64,000 nucleotides of DNA from Enterobacter sp. CC120223-11 (GTDB taxonomy: Bacteria > Pseudomonadota > Gammaproteobacteria > Enterobacterales > Enterobacteriaceae). The stretch covers positions 1 to 64,000 of the forward strand of contig NZ_OBEF01000008.1 in assembly GCF_900215375.1 (NCBI RefSeq). Direction: 5' to 3'. The notes below the pieces were generated by a model. It saw only the letters and a program-made list of their open reading frames with translations, ran no database searches and had not been told where the DNA came from. Made by a program: the position numbers and the translations under genes. Of the stretch, positions 15,744 through 23,843 are shown piece by piece. The first letter of the stretch is position 1. Every line of letters begins with the position of its first letter.

Positions 15744-16997
15744 ATGTTGAGTAAATTTATGCGCCTCTTCAGGCGCAACCCTAAGGCCGCGCATTTAAAG
15801 GCTGGCGATGCCGCCTTTATGAGTGATTTACGCGAATCACTGCTTATTCAGTCCACACCAGGTTCTCGTGCAGTGTTGTATATTTTGTTTGTTATTCTTG
15901 TGGTTGGTATTAGTTGGGCGCATTTCGCCAACGTTGAGGAAATAACTCATGGGGAAGGAAAAATCATTTCCAAAAGCCGCGAACAGGTCATTGAAAGTTT
16001 AGAGGCTGGCATTATTGATGAAATGTTAGTGCGTGAAGGGGATATTGTTCAGAAAGGACAGCCGTTATTAAAAATTAACCCGACGCGAGCCAGTTCCACC
16101 TATCAGGAAATGAACGCCAAGCTGATGGGGATGAAAGCGATGATTGCACGTTTGCAGTCAGAGGCGTACCAGTCGCCGCTGGTTTTCCCGGAAGACCTTA
16201 AGGACTATCCGGCGCTGATTGCCCAGGAAAAGAAGGTGTATGAGTCGCGTAAGAAATTGCTGGAGGACAGCCTTAATGCCTTACAGGCCAGCCGTAAGTT
16301 GATACTCAAAGAGTTAGCGATGACCGAGCCGCTGGCCGCGCGAGGGCTGATTTCAGAAGTTGAGTTGTTGAGAATGCGCCGTCAGGCCAACGACCTGGAA
16401 ATCCAGATGGTTGAACGGCAGAACCGTTATCAGGGTGAGGCTAACACGGAGTTGACCAAAGCGGAGCTGGAAGTTGCGCAGCTTACGGAAAGCCTGGTTG
16501 GACGCAAAGATGTGCTTGAGCGAACCACCATTACCGCCCCGGTTTACGGCACGGTGAAAAACGTCAGGATCAGCACCATCGGCGGCGTTATCCAGCCAGG
16601 TGAAGATATTATGGAAATTGTCCCGCTGGAAGATCAGCTGATTGTTGAGGGGCAAATTAAACCGCAGGACGTCGCATTTTTACGTCCAGGTTTACCGGCG
16701 ACGGTAAAAGTATCCGCTTACGATTACGGTATTTATGGCGGACTGAAAGGAACGGTTGTTCTTATTAGTCCGGACACCTTACAGGATGAAAAGAAACTCG
16801 CTGCAGGACGCCCGGACGCTATTTATTATCGGGTACAGGTTTTAACCGACACCAGTTGGTTAGAATCCGGCGGAAAGCGACTGCCAATTATTCCAGGGAT
16901 GACTGCAACGGTAGAAATACGTACCGGTGAAAAAACCATTTTAGATTATTTGCTGAAACCTGTGTTTAAAGCCAGAGAAGCATTCCGCGAGAGATAA
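15744..16997 (+). CDS. T1SS membrane-fusion protein (HlyD/LapC-type)
   Basis: This 417-residue periplasmic adaptor links the ABC transporter to the outer-membrane channel. A single TM segment lies at 43-60 after a basic cytoplasmic start. It is followed by the lipoyl half-motif (EGKIISKSREQVIESLEAG), an alpha-hairpin rich in Glu, Lys and Leu (about 120-245), the second lipoyl half (TTITAPVYGTVKNVRIST) and a beta-barrel region with the HlyD-family pattern PEDQLIVEGQI-like (PLEDQLIVEGQI here). Length and domain order are typical. Its stop is followed within 7 nt by the next start, so the genes are co-translated. Confidence 0.95.
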   Translation: MLSKFMRLFRRNPKAAHLKAGDAAFMSDLRESLLIQSTPGSRAVLYILFVILVVGISWAHFANVEEITHGEGKIISKSREQVIESLEAGIIDEMLVREGDIVQKGQPLLKINPTRASSTYQEMNAKLMGMKAMIARLQSEAYQSPLVFPEDLKDYPALIAQEKKVYESRKKLLEDSLNALQASRKLILKELAMTEPLAARGLISEVELLRMRRQANDLEIQMVERQNRYQGEANTELTKAELEVAQLTESLVGRKDVLERTTITAPVYGTVKNVRISTIGGVIQPGEDIMEIVPLEDQLIVEGQIKPQDVAFLRPGLPATVKVSAYDYGIYGGLKGTVVLISPDTLQDEKKLAAGRPDAIYYRVQVLTDTSWLESGGKRLPIIPGMTATVEIRTGEKTILDYLLKPVFKAREAFRER

Positions 16998-17003
16998 TGA
17001 GTG

Positions 17004-18542
17004 ATGAAGTCGAATAACGTTAAGTTGAATAGCCAGTTTCATTTTTCTGCTTTGAAAGGATCGCTTAGCAAAATAGTTTGTGTCTGGGCTTGTGCCACCG
17101 CCGTCGCCTACGCCAGCCCAAAAGTGACAGAAGTTAATCTTTTTGCCGCTGAAGATGAGAACCGTGTTGTCGCTGCGCCGAAACAACAGGCGCAGCAAGT
17201 TAAAACCGCAAGCTCCAGCGCACCCAAAACGCGCAGCAGTCAGCCAGAAGGTAAGCCTGCGGCGCGGAAGAACTTCTCTTACGACAGCCTGCCTGCCAAA
17301 AATGAGAGCAGCGAGCGCGTGGCGCAGGGCAATCTCAGCCTGAAAACGGTGCTGGCGACGGCGCTGAAAATGGCCGAAAACCGCAGCCCGTCGCTGAAGC
17401 AGGCCAATGCCGAACTGGGTGCCGCTAATGCGGATATCCGTGAAGCGGAAGGTCAGCGCTGGCCACAGGTGGATGTGAACGCTAACTCCCGTTCGGCCTC
17501 TTTCGGCGGCAGCAAAACCCGGGATGAAACGCCGCACTCGCTCAGCGTCAATATGACCACCAATGTGTTTGACTGGGGCAGAACGGAAAAAACCATCGAC
17601 AGCCAAAAGGCGCTCGGCGAAGCGGCGAGCCAGAAGTATCTGGTAAACCTGGAAGTGCTGGCGCAGGACGTTTCGAACGCCATTGTTGAAAAAGAGAAAG
17701 CCCGCCGCGCCAGCATTATCAGTCAACAATACGTTGAGCGCATGAAGCAGCTGGTGGGGATGCTGGAAAGCATCGTGATGACCGACCGGGGACGTGCGAG
17801 CGAACTGGTGCAGGCTCAGGCCCGCCTGATGGAAGCGGAAGCAAGCCGCGATAACTGGCTCGCCAAAGAGCGCGATACGGAAATCAAACTGCGCAAACTG
17901 ATTGGCGACGCGGCGTTGACCATGCCGAAGAATATTCAGTGGACGCTGCCGCAGACGGACCTCGATAAACTGCTGAAGGTAGCCAAAAACCACCCGGCGC
18001 TGTTGCAGGCCGAAGCCGAGGCGAAAGCCACCCGCTTACAGGCGGAAGCCCTGCGCGCAGGAGAGAAACCGCAGCTGAACTGGGTGGTGACCAAATCGGT
18101 AGGCAACAATGAGTATGGCCGTGAAGATCCGTGGCAGACCATGGTGACCGTGAGCTGGCCGATTTTCCGCGGTGGTTCGGCGCAAGCCGCCCGCGAGGCT
18201 GCCACGCTCAGAGCCGAAGCCGGTTATCAGAATAAAGAAAACCAGCAGTTGGAACTGGAGTTTGAAACCCGCGCGGCGGTGCAGGATGCGAAAACCTTAC
18301 TGGCCCGGGCCGATTTGTATACCGGGCTTATTAAGGAAACTGGTGCAGTGAAAGAAGCCTTCTTCGACCAGTGGTATCACCTCGGACGCAGGACTTTACT
18401 GGATGTGTTAATTGCCGAAAGTGATTACAACAATAACCGGATTAATGAAGTCTCTTATCGTTTTGACAGCTACCTGGCGGTGCTTAAGGCGTATGGCAGC
18501 ACCGGCATGTTGAGCCGCTGGTTGTTGGGTGATGTTCAGTAA
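17004..18542 (+). CDS. T1SS outer-membrane channel (TolC/LapE-type)
   Basis: This 512-residue outer-membrane factor has two OEP repeats (from about residue 115 and from about 330), long helical segments and the typical end segment YRFDSYLAVLKAYGSTG. It starts with a signal peptide (cleavage near AYA-SPK). An unusual low-complexity stretch follows (about residues 45-105, Ala/Lys/Ser/Gln-rich) that ordinary TolC lacks. The ATG at 17004 is preferred over the GTG at 17001. It is the third gene of the exporter operon and gives the locus its own channel, so it need not depend on chromosomal TolC. Confidence 0.92.
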   Translation: MKSNNVKLNSQFHFSALKGSLSKIVCVWACATAVAYASPKVTEVNLFAAEDENRVVAAPKQQAQQVKTASSSAPKTRSSQPEGKPAARKNFSYDSLPAKNESSERVAQGNLSLKTVLATALKMAENRSPSLKQANAELGAANADIREAEGQRWPQVDVNANSRSASFGGSKTRDETPHSLSVNMTTNVFDWGRTEKTIDSQKALGEAASQKYLVNLEVLAQDVSNAIVEKEKARRASIISQQYVERMKQLVGMLESIVMTDRGRASELVQAQARLMEAEASRDNWLAKERDTEIKLRKLIGDAALTMPKNIQWTLPQTDLDKLLKVAKNHPALLQAEAEAKATRLQAEALRAGEKPQLNWVVTKSVGNNEYGREDPWQTMVTVSWPIFRGGSAQAAREAATLRAEAGYQNKENQQLELEFETRAAVQDAKTLLARADLYTGLIKETGAVKEAFFDQWYHLGRRTLLDVLIAESDYNNNRINEVSYRFDSYLAVLKAYGSTGMLSRWLLGDVQ

Positions 18543-18571
18543 TCTGCTGATATTCAGTGAGATAAAGTGAC

Positions 18572-18602
18572 TCCGGCACGTCGACGTTCCCGAAGTGCCG
18601 GA
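18572..18602 (+). terminator. Intercistronic hairpin (attenuator-like)
   Basis: TCCGGCAC (18572-18579) and GTGCCGGA (18595-18602) form an 8-bp stem between the channel gene and the response regulator. No U-run follows, so partial attenuation or RNA stabilisation is more likely than full termination. Confidence 0.45.
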
Positions 18603-18627
18603 TGTCTTATTCGAGATTCGACATATT

Positions 18628-19278
18628 ATGAATATTAATATTGCTATTGCAGATGACCATCCGGCAATTCTTTCAGGCATTGCCTATGAACTGTCCACCA
18701 TTCGTACGTTAAATATCGTAGGTAAGGCCAAAGATTCTACTGAGATCATTGATATCCTGAATCAGTCCAACTGCGATGTGCTTATTTCTGACTACGTGAT
18801 GCCGGGTGGTTCGGCGGGGGACGGCATCGCCATGTTCTCTTTTTTGCGCCGTCACTACCCGAACCTGAAGATTATTGTTTTCACGATCATCGATAATCCG
18901 GCCATTGTGGCGGAGCTACTGAAGCTCGGGATCGGTTCGGTGCTGAACAAAGGCGAGGATATTGGCCACCTGATTTCGGCGATCCATGCGGTGTATGCCG
19001 GTGCGACTTACATTTCGCCCCATTTCAACTCCGTCGCCCACGTGCTGGGCAGTACCGAAACGGCGCGTCCGTCGCACAGCAAGCTGACGCGCCGCGAGGC
19101 GGAAGTGATTCGCCTGTATGTGTCGGGCCTGTCCGTTAACGATATCGCCAGTCAGCTCAAAAGAACCAAACAGACCGTCAGCTCGCAGAAGTCCAGCGCG
19201 ATGCGCAAGCTGCAAATTACCCGCGATGCGGATCTCTTCCGTTTTGCTTTCGAGACGGGCATGACCAGCATTGGTTAA
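18628..19278 (+). CDS. RcsB-like response regulator 1
   Basis: This 216-residue regulator has a receiver domain (Asp9-Asp10, phospho-acceptor Asp55 in SDYVMPGG, conserved Thr in VFTIIDNP). The LuxR-type helix-turn-helix (about 150-205; LTRREAEVIRLYVSGLSVNDIASQ... KTVSSQKSSA-like) closely resembles RcsB. The ATG at 18628 is preferred over an upstream GTG because it aligns with RcsB and with the paralogue at 22520. It lies 86 bp after the channel gene on the same strand and is probably part of the exporter operon. It is convergent with kinase 2. It is likely phosphorylated by one or both HPt domains in the locus and is the likely activator or repressor of the adhesin and exporter genes. Confidence 0.88.
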   Translation: MNINIAIADDHPAILSGIAYELSTIRTLNIVGKAKDSTEIIDILNQSNCDVLISDYVMPGGSAGDGIAMFSFLRRHYPNLKIIVFTIIDNPAIVAELLKLGIGSVLNKGEDIGHLISAIHAVYAGATYISPHFNSVAHVLGSTETARPSHSKLTRREAEVIRLYVSGLSVNDIASQLKRTKQTVSSQKSSAMRKLQITRDADLFRFAFETGMTSIG

Positions 19279-19300
19279 TCACGTCGGCACCTTGTGATCT

Positions 19301-22249
19301 TCAGGGTGCCTTACTTTTCTCCAGCGCATCACAAAAAAGGACCAACTGCGGCAGTGCAGGTATCACGCCAGATTGCTTAATCTTTTCGCTGATTTCCGCC
19401 GTTTGCGCTTTAAGCTCCTTCATACCGAATACTCCGAACGCGCCTTTCAGCGAGTGCAGCTCGCTTAAAATAACCGTCGGACTCTGGTTTTCAATGGCTT
19501 CTCTGATAAGTGCCACCGAGTCAGCGCAGGTCTGTTCAAACAGGTCGCGTACTTCGTCGGGCAGCGGTTTGCCGCCCAGTAGGCCAAAAGCTGAGGCAGT
19601 TGCCGCCTGTACGGGTTGGGAAGGGCAGATTTCAACCAGGGTTTGTCCAAGCTCGTTCAACAGCAGCGGTTTGGCCAGCACTTTGATCATTCCGACGGCA
19701 TAACACGCCTCGTACTCCTGTTGGGTGACGTTCGCGCTGACCGCCACCACGGGCAGTTCGGGCCAGTTTTCGCGAAGATTTTTCGCCAGTTCGTAGCCGT
19801 CCATCCCTGGCATCGAAAGGTCGGTCAGCACGATATCGACGGTTTGCTGCCGCAATAGCGCCAACGCCTCTTCACCTTCCCTGGCTAAAATGACCTGACA
19901 GCCCAGCAGCTGCAATTGCTCTTCTAATAACCGGCGATTAACCGGGTTATCCTCCACCACCAGAACGCGCAGCGTGGCTGACAGCGGCTTTGGCGCATGT
20001 TCGGGCAGGGCGATGGGCTGGGAATTGAAGGGCGGTAGTGCTTCGTCTGGGATGATCTCGCCCAGTGGCAGCGACACCCGGAAAATGCTTCCTTTACCCA
20101 ATTCGCTGCTGGCGGAAAGGGTGCCGGACATCGCTTTCACCAGGCCGGAACACAACGCCAGACCGAGCCCACTGCCGCCATAGCGGCGATGGATGGTGTC
20201 ATCCGCCTGGCGAAACGCGTGGAAAACATGTTTCAGCTGCGCGGGACTCATGCCAATCCCCGTATCGGTAATGGCGATCTCTGCCTGTGCGCTTTCTGCG
20301 TTCAAGTTGACGCTTAGCCTAATCTGTCCCTTTTCGGTAAATTTCAGCGCGTTGGCGAGCAGATTGTTCAGCACCTGACGCAGGCAGGTTGGGTCGCCGC
20401 GCATCGGCAGACTTTTGTTTCCCCCGGTTTCACCGTGCAGCTCAATGTCTTTAGCGGCGGCAAGCGGCGCGAAAATCGCCAGCACATCCGCCGTAACCGC
20501 ATACAAATCGAACGGCACGGTTTCCGGGCGCAGTTCGCCCGCTTCGATTTTCGAAAAATCCAGGATGTCGCTGATCGTCAGCAGCAGGCTGTCCGAGGCG
20601 CGCTGAATAATATCCAGCCTTTCCCGCTGCGTCTGCGAGGCGGAATGCGAAAGCAGCTCCAGATTGCCGAGAATGGCGTTCAGCGGGGTGCGGATTTCAT
20701 GGCTCATGGCGGCGAGAAACGCTGATTTCGCTGCGCTGGCGTTGTCCGCCGCCACGCGGGCCGCCATCAGCTGTTCCTCCAGCCGCTGTTTGTTGGTGAT
20801 ATCGGTAAACGCCACCACCAACACGTCGTCGCCCTGATAACGGCCCGGCGCCATGCTGATGGCAAAATCAATCTGCTGACCGTCGGACATCGCCAGCTTT
20901 TTCTCAAACTGTGCCAGCCCACGGCCCGTGCTGGTTTGCTGCAGGTAACTGCGCACCAGCGTCTCGGCCAGCGTCTCATCGCCAGAACAGAGCCTCTCTT
21001 CAGTCTGTTTCAGTACCGGACTGCACAGCAGAAAGGCCCGCCGTTCCACGCTCAAAATGCCAATCCCCAGCGGGGCCGTGTCGATCAGCGTCCGGTTCAG
21101 CTGTTCGCTTTCGTAAATATGGCGCGAGTGCTGGATCAGTGGGCGGAAGATCCGCAGCTTAAAGTAGAGCAAAAAGCCCCAAATCAGCAGCAGCAGGCCC
21201 GCTGTCGCAAGCGTAGCTTCGCGGATCTGGCTGCCGACGACGGCGGCAACCTCGCCCCATGAAACCTCAAACCGCAGCAGCCAGCCGCTGTCTGCGAGCG
21301 GTTCGAGGAAGACGATCCCGCTTTCTGAATCACGCTCTAAGATTTCACTACCTGGCCATGCGATAGCAACAGACGCCAGCGCCGCAAGCAGCGAATGGTC
21401 GGCTGGGGCGTTGCTGAATCCGGTAATGATTTCACCGCTGGCGGCCTGGATACTCATCGTGCCGAACTGTTCACTGTGAATCGCGGGCGAGGAGATCGCA
21501 GGGAAGGGAAACGTCATCACCAGCGTGGCAAAGGGGCGGGCGTTGAGCATAACCGGGGCCGCCAGGCGCAGCACTTGTTCATTTTCGGGAGCCCGCAGCC
21601 AGACGATCCGCGCGGCCAGCGGATCGTTGCTGAGTGTGCTGATGCCGTCAATGTCGTCGCCAATCTGGTTGAGGGTGAAGTGCGCGGTTTTGCTGTTGCT
21701 GGCAAGAATATCTATCACCCCGTAATCGGGGTGATAAAGGCAGCCGGAGAGGGCGCCGCTGTGCTGCGTGGTGTCGTCACTGGTCATAAAGCGCGCTATC
21801 CAGCCTGCCAGATCCTGAAACATCCGGCTGTCCGCGCTGTTGCTCTGAATATCTTCCGGTAAATAGAAGGCCCGCGAGGCCGGATCCGCTAAACGTTTGT
21901 GAAAGGTCAGGGGGCTATCTGTACTGCTCGCAGACGGCTCGATGTCTCGCAGCTTATCCCTTTCGCTTAGCATAATATCTAAGCCGGTTAATATATTCTG
22001 GAAACTGTTTTTGCGTTCGCCGATATTTTGCACCAACAATGCGTGCTCAGAAACAAAGCGTTGGCGCAGCACTTCTATATGACTCACCATCGCCATTCGG
22101 GCATTGGTCAGCAGAATAATAAGCAACATAAGAGTGGCAAAAATGCCGCTGCCAAAAATTAACAGCCGCTGATATGCCCGAAAGCGAGCCAGTGATTTTA
22201 TTTGCGCAGTCAACACAACATTCACGAACGTTTTTCCGTTCGCCCTCAT
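19301..22249 (-). CDS. Hybrid sensor kinase 2 (HK-REC-HPt), RcsC/RcsD-like
   Basis: This paralogue of kinase 1 has 982 residues from the ATG at 22249. The frame stays open to 22450, but that extension looks non-coding. Neither start has a strong Shine-Dalgarno sequence; GTG and TTG codons a few residues downstream are alternatives. It has TM1 (about 26-48), a periplasmic sensor domain, TM2 (about 345-363) and a PAS-like region. Further domains are HisKA with His517 (SHEIRTPLNAILGNLELL), HATPase (NNLLANALKF, DTGIGM, GGSGLGLAL), REC with Asp810 and HPt with His932 (HSLKGAFGVFGM). The degenerate domain between ATPase and REC in kinase 1 is missing here. The periplasmic domain differs from that of kinase 1, so the two probably sense different signals. 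It is divergent from regulator 2 and convergent with regulator 1. Confidence 0.88.
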   Translation of the reverse strand: MRANGKTFVNVVLTAQIKSLARFRAYQRLLIFGSGIFATLMLLIILLTNARMAMVSHIEVLRQRFVSEHALLVQNIGERKNSFQNILTGLDIMLSERDKLRDIEPSASSTDSPLTFHKRLADPASRAFYLPEDIQSNSADSRMFQDLAGWIARFMTSDDTTQHSGALSGCLYHPDYGVIDILASNSKTAHFTLNQIGDDIDGISTLSNDPLAARIVWLRAPENEQVLRLAAPVMLNARPFATLVMTFPFPAISSPAIHSEQFGTMSIQAASGEIITGFSNAPADHSLLAALASVAIAWPGSEILERDSESGIVFLEPLADSGWLLRFEVSWGEVAAVVGSQIREATLATAGLLLLIWGFLLYFKLRIFRPLIQHSRHIYESEQLNRTLIDTAPLGIGILSVERRAFLLCSPVLKQTEERLCSGDETLAETLVRSYLQQTSTGRGLAQFEKKLAMSDGQQIDFAISMAPGRYQGDDVLVVAFTDITNKQRLEEQLMAARVAADNASAAKSAFLAAMSHEIRTPLNAILGNLELLSHSASQTQRERLDIIQRASDSLLLTISDILDFSKIEAGELRPETVPFDLYAVTADVLAIFAPLAAAKDIELHGETGGNKSLPMRGDPTCLRQVLNNLLANALKFTEKGQIRLSVNLNAESAQAEIAITDTGIGMSPAQLKHVFHAFRQADDTIHRRYGGSGLGLALCSGLVKAMSGTLSASSELGKGSIFRVSLPLGEIIPDEALPPFNSQPIALPEHAPKPLSATLRVLVVEDNPVNRRLLEEQLQLLGCQVILAREGEEALALLRQQTVDIVLTDLSMPGMDGYELAKNLRENWPELPVVAVSANVTQQEYEACYAVGMIKVLAKPLLLNELGQTLVEICPSQPVQAATASAFGLLGGKPLPDEVRDLFEQTCADSVALIREAIENQSPTVILSELHSLKGAFGVFGMKELKAQTAEISEKIKQSGVIPALPQLVLFCDALEKSKAP

Positions 22250-22519
22250 AAAAGAAATAAAGTATGGCGGAAGTCCGCTGGAGAAAAAATCGACGATAAA
22301 GACAATCGAACTCGTCCGATAAAAACAGAGGCTGAAATCAGACCCGAATGATTTTTTTATTACCGTTAACCCTGTCTTATATAGCTCCGGGCTATATAGG
22401 AGCCGCCAGAGTCGTTCAGTGAGAACTATTGGGGTGGAGTCGCGAGCCATTGCTGTAGCGCCTGGACTTTTTTACGCCATAATTAAAAATAATGACCTGC
22501 AAAAGGACGCTGTAAGACC

Positions 22520-23164
22520 ATGAAAATTCGCATCATACTGGCCGACGACCATCCTGCCTTGCTCGCAGGACTGACTCATGAACTCGCCAAACTGCCGACG
22601 CTGGAGATAGTCGGTACGGCAGAGGATTCGGACTCGCTGGTGGAGTTAATCAATACCACGGAAGCGGATGTGTTGGTCACCGATTACGTGATGCCAGGTG
22701 GCAAATATGGCGACGGCATGGGTCTGCTGGCTTACATCCGCCGGGCCAGGCCGAAGCTGAAAACGCTGGTCTTCACTACGCTTGATAACCCGGCGCTGAC
22801 CCAGGAGCTGGCTAAGCTCGGCGTCAACGGGGTGCTGGGTAAAACGCAGCATACCAGCCAGTTAATTTCAGCGATTCACGCCATTTATGCCGGATCCAAC
22901 TATTTCCCGACCCATGACCTCACCACCGGACACAGCGGCATCAGCCAGAATCCTTCCGAAAAGGTCACGTTGACCAAGAGGGAGATGGAGGTCCTGCGCC
23001 TGTACATTTCCGGGATGTCGGTCAATGAGATTGCTTCCCAGCTAAACCGGACCAAACAGACTATCAGCTCGCAAAAAGCGGCAGCGATGCGCAAACTTGG
23101 GATCACCCGCGATGCCGATTTGTTCCGCTATGCGTTTGAATCGGGGATGTCGGCAGGGCAATAG
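22520..23164 (+). CDS. RcsB-like response regulator 2
   Basis: This 214-residue protein is a close paralogue of regulator 1. Its receiver has Asp9-Asp10 and Asp55 (TDYVMPGG). Its LuxR HTH (LTKREMEVLRLYISGMSVNE..., then TISSQKAAAMRKLGI) is RcsB-like. The HTHs of the two regulators are nearly identical, so both may bind the same operators. The gene is divergent from kinase 2 with a 270-bp intergenic region, the usual layout of a kinase-regulator pair. A REP pair follows the stop. Confidence 0.88.
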   Translation: MKIRIILADDHPALLAGLTHELAKLPTLEIVGTAEDSDSLVELINTTEADVLVTDYVMPGGKYGDGMGLLAYIRRARPKLKTLVFTTLDNPALTQELAKLGVNGVLGKTQHTSQLISAIHAIYAGSNYFPTHDLTTGHSGISQNPSEKVTLTKREMEVLRLYISGMSVNEIASQLNRTKQTISSQKAAAMRKLGITRDADLFRYAFESGMSAGQ

Positions 23165-23175
23165 GAGGGGGATTT

Positions 23176-23248
23176 CCCGGCGGCGTAAACTTGCCGGACC
23201 TACGGGTTTCAAGGGTGTAGTAGGTCCGGTAAGGCATCGCAGCCGGGC
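23176..23248. repeat. Pair of inverted REP sequences (BIME-like)
   Basis: Two REP-like units face each other: CCCGG...TGCCGGACCTAC (23176-23203) and GTAGGTCCGG...AGCCGGGC (about 23220-23248). They lie between the convergent ends of regulator 2 and the small exported protein gene, a typical REP position in enteric genomes. Confidence 0.75.
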
Positions 23249-23260
23249 AAATTTGCCCTA

Positions 23261-23779
23261 TTACTTCTTCGCCACCGGCGGAACACAATCCACAATCAGC
23301 GCACGAGAAATCGCGTGCTTCTGCAAATGCGTTCCCTGCAATTCCTTCTCAGCTTTAGCGCGCAGAACGGGCATCGGTGCAGCCGCGCCTGAACTTGCCA
23401 CTTTGATGAAATAGGTTTTGCCTGCTTCCAGTTTTACGCGATACAGCTCTTCGGTTTTACCCGGGTAGAGCGGGGCATCGTGCTGATAAGCGCCCAGAGT
23501 ATGGTTGCCCGGCACCAGGCAAAACTCGCTGTAGCCACCCGCCTGTAGTGCGGTGTGGAAACGACCGTCGATATAGACGTTGGCGCCGTTGTTGTTGTTT
23601 ACAGCCGGACCTGCCCAGTAGTACACGATATTGGCACGGTCCGCGGCCGGGGCCGCTGCGGTCTGGTACGGTTTACCAAACAGGTGTTTGTTGGCTTCGT
23701 CGGTGGAGATTTTGGCGAAGGCCATGGAGGTCAGCAGCAGGGAGATGCCGCCGACGGCAAAAACTTTACGCAATAACAT
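23261..23779 (-). CDS. Small exported protein, DUF2846-like beta domain
   Basis: This 172-residue exported protein has a signal peptide (MLLRKVFAVGGISLLLTSMAFA). The mature part has the pattern NIVYYW..., ANVYIDGRF, LVPGNHTL and LEAGKTYFIKV. This resembles DUF2846-type domains, which are small beta-sandwiches in envelope proteins. No OmpA peptidoglycan-binding domain is present. It lies 65 bp downstream of adhesin 2 on the same strand, with a hairpin between them. Its place at the end of the adhesin 3-adhesin 2 run suggests an accessory role in adhesin anchoring or export. That role is inferred from position only. Confidence 0.65.
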   Translation of the reverse strand: MLLRKVFAVGGISLLLTSMAFAKISTDEANKHLFGKPYQTAAAPAADRANIVYYWAGPAVNNNNGANVYIDGRFHTALQAGGYSEFCLVPGNHTLGAYQHDAPLYPGKTEELYRVKLEAGKTYFIKVASSGAAAPMPVLRAKAEKELQGTHLQKHAISRALIVDCVPPVAKK

Positions 23780-23810
23780 TTTACTTCTCTCATGAAAAAT
23801 CTTGTTGATT

Positions 23811-23837
23811 CAGAGGCCCGCCGTGCGGGCCTCTGAG
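23811..23837 (-). terminator. Strong hairpin after adhesin 2
   Basis: A 12-bp perfect stem (23811-23822 and 23826-23837) with a 3-nt loop begins 7 bp after the adhesin 2 stop. On the minus strand the U-rich part (GATTTTTC) comes only after about 10 nt, so read-through into the next gene is possible. Confidence 0.7.
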
Positions 23838-23843
23838 CCTTAC

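Noticed and set aside
22250..22450. N-terminal extension of hybrid kinase 2
   Set aside because: The frame is open, but the residues look non-coding and the paralogous kinase begins close to TM1, which supports the start at 22249.
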